DNA from: Lepeophtheirus salmonis
Taxonomy: Eukaryota > Arthropoda > Copepoda > Siphonostomatoida > Caligidae
NCBI RefSeq assembly: GCF_016086655.4
Contig: NC_052135.2
Span: forward strand, 20,488,363-20,552,362
DNA length: 64,000 nucleotides
Direction: 5' to 3'
How positions within the stretch are numbered: the first letter of the stretch is position 1; each line of letters opens with the position of its first letter. The notes under the pieces were generated by a model, which was given only the letters and a program-made list of their open reading frames with translations, was not told where the DNA came from and searched no databases. The position numbers and the translations under genes are program-made. Shown in pieces: positions 59,150-64,000 of the stretch.

Positions 59150-59470
59150 ATGGTGTGTTAACATAAAAACAATCTCGGATAATAATCAACAAAAAGAGAA
59201 AATTCTTTTTTTTTACATAGTTCATATATCAACATATAACCCAATATTTCATAGACACATTTGAGTCAATTACAGGTTTTTGTATTCAAAATTGCAGGAT
59301 GAGTTATGATACCCAAGAAAATTGCTATAATCAAATGCCTTTATTCGATTTTAGATACTTATATTGACCCTTCTATGGTCTTTTAAATAAAATCTATCAA
59401 TTGTTCATTCTGTTATTGTTTTATTTTGGATATTTGAAGTGCTGTTTGCGGCACTTCCAAAGGATTAAGA
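59150..59470 (-). repeat. Dispersed repeat family A, copy on minus strand (59.2 kb)
   Basis: On the complement this reads from a 'tccttttggaagtgccgc' block through 'ccatagaagggtcaatata', 'cttgggtatcataactcatc', 'ctgtaattgactcaaatgtg', 'gtctatgaaatattgggtta' to 'cgagattgtttttatgttaa'. The two copies at 58.6 and 59.2 kb face each other about 260 bp apart and form a loose inverted pair. The block near 59445-59465 recurs near 61.81 kb. Confidence 0.7.
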
Positions 59471-61010
59471 TTTTTCAAACAGTAAGGATTAACGAGTCGA
59501 TTTTCAGAGTTTTTTTTTTTTTTTTTGCATACCAACAAATCATATTTTCTTCAATTATAGATAATTTCTGTCTGTATTGTACTTGTAACAAATTTCACAT
59601 ATTTAAAGCAAAAATGAGCGAACAGCCATAATAAACATTGTCATTTCTTGGCCGAAAGGATTTATATATCCCTTCCTTTAGAGAACCAATTTGAAAAGAG
59701 TATTATCTTAATCATTTTAAAGTCTTTGTAACTTTTATTGCCTCATTTAAGAAGAAAGTAATAAAACATGGCTTGTCTGTAGGAAGAGTGAGAAAAAAAT
59801 ATTGTCCTTCCAACAAGAACAAAACAGATGGCAGCTTCAAGAGATGAAAAAAACAATTATTTTTTCTTTAAAAAAATAAAGTTTATGACATTGTCTATGG
59901 ACAGACATTTTTGCTGATTCATTTATCTAAGTAGAAGATATATAATTTATTTGTTAGAAAGAAATACGGCATTACCCGAGAATTTGTATCATGAGATGAT
60001 ATTCTAAGAGATTAAATAACGCCCATGTAACAAATTGAGTTGTTAGTTTACTTCTGCATGTCATAGGTTAAATCTTTAGGTTATTGTTGACTGTTTATGG
60101 TATTTCAGACACTTATGATTGTAAAATTTGAGAAAACAATTTGTAATAGTTACTCTTTGTAGTATGTCTATATAAAATTATTCTGGGATAAAAAAGAAGA
60201 AATTGATAAAAAATAATATTTCTTTTTTTTTTTTTAGCTATTTCACTTCTTAAGAAAGGATCATATGATTTCATACATGTTATTGTATCATCAAAATATA
60301 ATTTTTACTATTTCAAATCTTACTTACTTATAGAGAACTCTTTTAAGTTTCACTATAAAAATTAACTGTTCTGACAAAAAAAAATTACTAGAGACTCTCT
60401 ACAGCTCCAGGATGGATTCCTTAAACAAATCAGGATTTTTAATGAGCAATGAGACGTGTTTCTGTCTCTGTTTTAATCAATTCCAATGTTTTTCTACAAT
60501 TGTTATTTAATAAAATAATTATATATTATTTATTTCCCAGGGGCTAAAATGGAGGCTGTGTGTCGAGTGTTATGTTTAGATGATAAATAATTCTTGCTAT
60601 GAATAATGAATCAGAGATTTAAAGATTCTTTTATTTAGACAGAGTTCTTGTAAATGGGTGTTCAATTCCCAAATACATCGTTATATGAATTATAAAGCAT
60701 TCAGATGAATTTACTCCTATTTTTGAATACAAAAATAGTCCAACAGTAGGGGAAAATGTGACATAAGTAACTGACTACTAGTACATTTATAATCTTTTTT
60801 GGACAGAGAAAGGCTCCAAGATGCCATGAGGATAATTATGTTTGAAGAGAAGGTAATCTAGGACAGGGGTTTGAAACCACAAGGTCCCTATTCAGTAGAG
60901 ACTGGGTAGAGAAGAATGTTTAAATTGATAATGATTCATTTATTAGTTAACCTATAGAATCACTCAAGGCCGTTTATGTGTGACCAATCCGGATATTTTT
61001 TTGAGACTGG
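59471..61010. other. No recognised gene
   Basis: AT-rich spacer with T runs near 59509-59526 and 60222-60235. Near 60855 the string caggggtttgaaaccacaag resembles hAT termini of the caggggttctcaa type, without a confirmed partner. A short ATG frame after an acceptor-like tatttatttcccag near 60540 is too small to call an exon. Confidence 0.4.
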
Positions 61011-61112
61011 TCCAGAACGAACAAAATTAAAGAACTGAATTAATTTGTTCCTCTACAAATCAGACAGGATTAGAAATTTCAGACCGAAACTCAAAACTAC
61101 TTCCAATTTGTA
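61010..61112 (-). repeat. Fragment related to the terminus of the 11.39-kb hAT family
   Basis: On the complement this reads tagttttgagtttcggtctg then aaatttctaatcctgtctga. The 11.39-kb element's right end reads tagtgttggggttcggtctg then aaattcttagcccgttctga. The resemblance covers about 60-80 bp. The other end was not identified, so this is a truncated relative. Confidence 0.5.
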
Positions 61113-63049
61113 TAGATTAGTATATGGAAACAAATTTCTCATTGTGTAGCTAAATTAACTTTTTAGAAAAGTTTTTGGAAGGTAATTAGTTCCATTATTA
61201 ATAAAATCAATGTAAATTTAATTTATGAATATGAAATCATGTCAACGTAATTAGAGCTTTAATAATGTTTTACACTATATTATGAGGTCATAATTACTTA
61301 ATAATAATAGATTAATTAAACCAAGATACAATCTTTTTAAGTAGATCAATTATCATAAACAAACATTAAATACTTTATATTATTATTACACAATTCAACA
61401 TTTTGAGAATAACATTGTTAAAAATATTGAGAAAAGGTAGCTATTGTGGCAGTACCTAATCATAAAAATCTTTTTGTATATTTGGTCATAAATATTTATA
61501 GGTTCAAAGGCTAATAAGTATTTAAAGACTTATTACTATATACATTTACTTCTCAGATCAGTAATTGAACACCTTAAAGTTATTTTGCCCAGTAGGCAAT
61601 TAAGTTAATAATAGAGTTTGTTCCTTTTGAAATTTGTGTCAAGACACATTGAGTATGTACATATATTTTGTTAATATTTTAATTTCGGGGACACGGTGAG
61701 ATGTCATGTAATAATAGCTACAGTTTAGAACCTTCTTTTGATTTATAAACCAATATATGCTTCCGATATGGTCTTTGAAATATATTCTATAATATTATTT
61801 GTCTTTAATTCCAGCCTTGAAGTGCAATTTTCGACGCTTCCGAAGGATATATCAGAATAATATATTAAAAGAAACAGAAAATAATTATTTGAAGTTTAGA
61901 AATAGAACAATCGTGTTTGTTTTTATGGTGATGGGTAACTATGCGATTTATAGACATATCCGGGGGAGAGTGGAGATTAAAGGGTCAGGGAGTAGGATAG
62001 GGGGCATAATCAATCTATTTATAAGAATTTATTCACAACATAAAACATCTATATTTATGAATACTGAAAAGCGCCCAGTAGCCATCTTTAGATAAATGTG
62101 TTTTACAGAGGATTGTATAAATTGTAGGCACCTTGGTGTCTGTGATATTCTACAGATGCTAATAGGTTGACTATAGTATATCTCATTATTATTCCCCAAA
62201 AATAATAATACTTCAGGTAGCTAATTTTAACAAGAATAAAAGTAATTATTTATTAATTCAAAAGTAACATCTGTACTCTTACTCACGTTTTCTCTGTGCT
62301 CTCTACAAAATCCCTATCTCTACCATCGATCATCACTATTGATGATTTGATGAATAATTTATGAAGTACTTTTGTATTCTAGTTATAGTCAGATATTTTT
62401 TATAAGAATAATAACTATTGACAATAACTTTAATCCATTTATTTTTCTTACTCACTGATTGTAACTACATATAGCTGTACGTTAAAGCCTTTATAAATCA
62501 TATAACAAATCATTCGTGAACTTTTTTATTTGTTAGATAATTACATCATATTTTTGTCTGTGAAAGAACATAAAGCTCATTTACAATTATTATAATAAAA
62601 TATTTTTTGATTTATTTGAACCTTAGGGGCTTAACCATAACTGCACAGACGTTTCTTCATTTTTTCATTCCTATTTTCAGAACTGTTATTTAACACTCTC
62701 ATAAAATAGAGAATATTCCAAAAATTGCGGAAATATGACGTGGGAGACTAACTACTTATCAAATTCATGTTTTTTTGGTTGAGGTTTTTGGCAATCCGGT
62801 TTACAACATATGTGTGATAGCAAGTTACATTTGAAATCAATTTGTATCCTCACTAACTTCTTATACATGTTTTTTGTCATCACCAAAAAAGGCATTTCCT
62901 TCTTTGTCCTAAATTTTACTTATTTTAAAATTATGTGGCTTTAGACTAATGTGGATGTTTTTATCTTTGTTGAATCAATAGTTTTGGTTAATGGGATGGC
63001 TCTTCTGTGTTATTACTTACTATAAAATTTAATATATGAACAAGATTCC
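61113..63049. other. No recognised gene
   Basis: AT-rich DNA. The 98-codon plus-strand frame at 61799-62095 begins within sequence that is also found near 59.45 kb, so its first part is repeat-derived. Its product is unrecognised. Nothing else is supported. Confidence 0.4.
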
Positions 63050-63175
63050 CGCGTAATGACGTCAACATAGAATGATCGATACTACGTCATATAATATAGT
63101 GAGTGATAAACTTTAGAAAAGGAAAAGAGGGAGCGAGGGGCTTATAAAGAGCTTGATTGACAACCTCACTTCTTG
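63050..63175 (+). promoter_or_regulatory. Candidate RNA polymerase II core promoter with CRE-like sites
   Basis: A perfect CRE palindrome TGACGTCA lies at 63057-63064 and a half-site TACGTCA at 63083-63089. A TATA box in gcttataaagagc (TATAAA at 63143-63148) follows, and about 25 bp downstream is an initiator-like cctcacttct (near 63164-63173). The sequence around the TATA box is unusually G-rich for this window (gggagcgagggg). The order and spacing fit a metazoan TATA promoter driving transcription to the right. No coding exon is recognised in the remaining 0.8 kb, so a gene would have to lie beyond the window or behind a long 5' UTR or intron. This is inference from motifs only. Confidence 0.3.
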
Positions 63176-63179
63176 ATCT

Positions 63180-64000
63180 GATTATTTATCTACCGGTTTT
63201 TCTTTTTTCTTTCCCCCCTTCATTATTGTAATTAAACTTATAAATTTTCTAATTCTTAAATTAACTTATTTGTATTTCTATAATTATTATTTGAACATTA
63301 TTTTCTGTATTGGATTACAAGCTTTTATGATTTTTGACTGGTGTGATATGTGTAAAAAAATAAATAGTTTTGGGTAATGTTCATATATATATATATATAT
63401 AAATATTGTGTTTGATGTATCTTTGTAGGTCTGAATCTTCTTTTCCGTTCAATTACAGTGCTTTTTCAGAAATTCAGGATCTATATTTATCTACATAAAA
63501 TGGTTATATTTAGTCTATCAAATATTAGCTATAAATAATTTATTAGATTTATTATTCTATCAAAAATATTTTTAATATAAAAGAGAATTTATAATAACCG
63601 GGTTAAAAAACAATTGTTGAACAAAAGTCATATGTTTTAAAAAATTTATGATACAAAATGATAATTATTTACTTACCTAAAGATTGAGGTCTATTAAAGA
63701 AAAGTAAAAAAAAATCTGTGTTAAAAATACCAATTTAAAGTTGAAAAAGAGTCAATTTGACCAGTAAAACGACAATAAGATAACTCTACCAATTTATTAA
63801 GGTGGTATTCATAAACCATCAAGGAACTCAGGGGAGAGGGCAATCCGGCTTAAAACTACGTCCATCCACGTTAAGGAGTGATGGGTGGGGTATCATCTTA
63901 AAACAACGTAGACTTGAATAATATCTTAATTAAAAAAATTAATTATTTCCTAAAATACTTCATTTAATTTATGTTTTTGTTTTTTTTTAAATTACAACAT
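63180..64000. other. No recognised gene; AT microsatellite
   Basis: AT-rich sequence with a TA dinucleotide run at about 63383-63400. Near 63,815-63,925 the sequence becomes more balanced, with the strings aaaactacgt and aaacaacgtag about 60 bp apart, of unknown meaning. No exon is recognised. Confidence 0.45.

Noticed and set aside
61799..62095. 98-codon plus-strand frame
   Set aside because: Its first part is repeat sequence also found near 59.45 kb, and the rest shows no recognisable domain.
1..64000. CRISPR array, operons, bacterial promoters or terminators
   Set aside because: Composition, absence of long genes, and hAT, mariner and THAP remnants indicate animal nuclear DNA; no regularly spaced identical repeats were seen.

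Overview
This is very AT-rich, repeat-dense animal nuclear DNA, about 30% G+C by eye. It carries long homopolymer runs, AT microsatellites and pyrimidine tracts. The overall texture, the decayed Tc1/mariner and hAT transposons, and some dispersed repeats that I associate with caligid copepods suggest a crustacean such as a salmon louse (Lepeophtheirus or Caligus). That assignment is inference from memory of the families, not a database match. I found no convincing host protein-coding gene, tRNA or rRNA. Nearly all reading frames are short and unrelated to known families, and the ones I recognise are broken transposase genes.

Layout. 0-4.9 kb: a copy of dispersed repeat family A, a fragment of family B, and poly-A and poly-T tracts. 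4.9-5.87 kb: a 967-bp terminal-inverted-repeat element flanked by TAA/TAA. 6.9-7.5 kb: a hAT-like (CGGBP1-like) transposase pseudogene. 7.85-8.16 kb: a short non-autonomous hAT element with an 8-bp target duplication. 9.47-10.37 kb: an internally deleted Tc1/mariner element with both ends and TA duplications. 11.39-12.03 kb: a second non-autonomous hAT element holding a large inverted repeat. 12-25 kb: mostly featureless, with three family A copies, one family D copy and a coding-like remnant near 17 kb. 25.9 kb: a decayed THAP-like zinc finger. 33.9-34.6 kb: a modular dispersed repeat of a type seen in marine animals. 36.5-37.25 kb: a mariner transposase pseudogene. 40.1-41.1 kb: a second member of the TTA/TAA-flanked family. 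41-48 kb: family B copies, a family A copy and strong palindromes. 51.7-52.0 kb: the N-terminal part of another Tc1/mariner transposase. 53.15-56.35 kb: the most complete element, a 3.2-kb hAT-like transposon with inverted repeats of about 0.5 kb, an 8-bp target duplication and a broken minus-strand transposase-like gene. 57-64 kb: family A and D copies and a possible core promoter near 63.1 kb.

The window therefore reads as an intergenic or large-intron region built from several generations of cut-and-paste DNA transposons and their non-autonomous derivatives. The best candidate for something little described is the 53.15-56.35 kb element, because it ties an arthropod protein family that I know only as uncharacterized to defined transposon ends. 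Next is the pair of 1-kb elements at 4.9 and 40.1 kb, which have no coding capacity. All boundaries were found by reading and aligning by eye and should be treated as accurate to a few bases.
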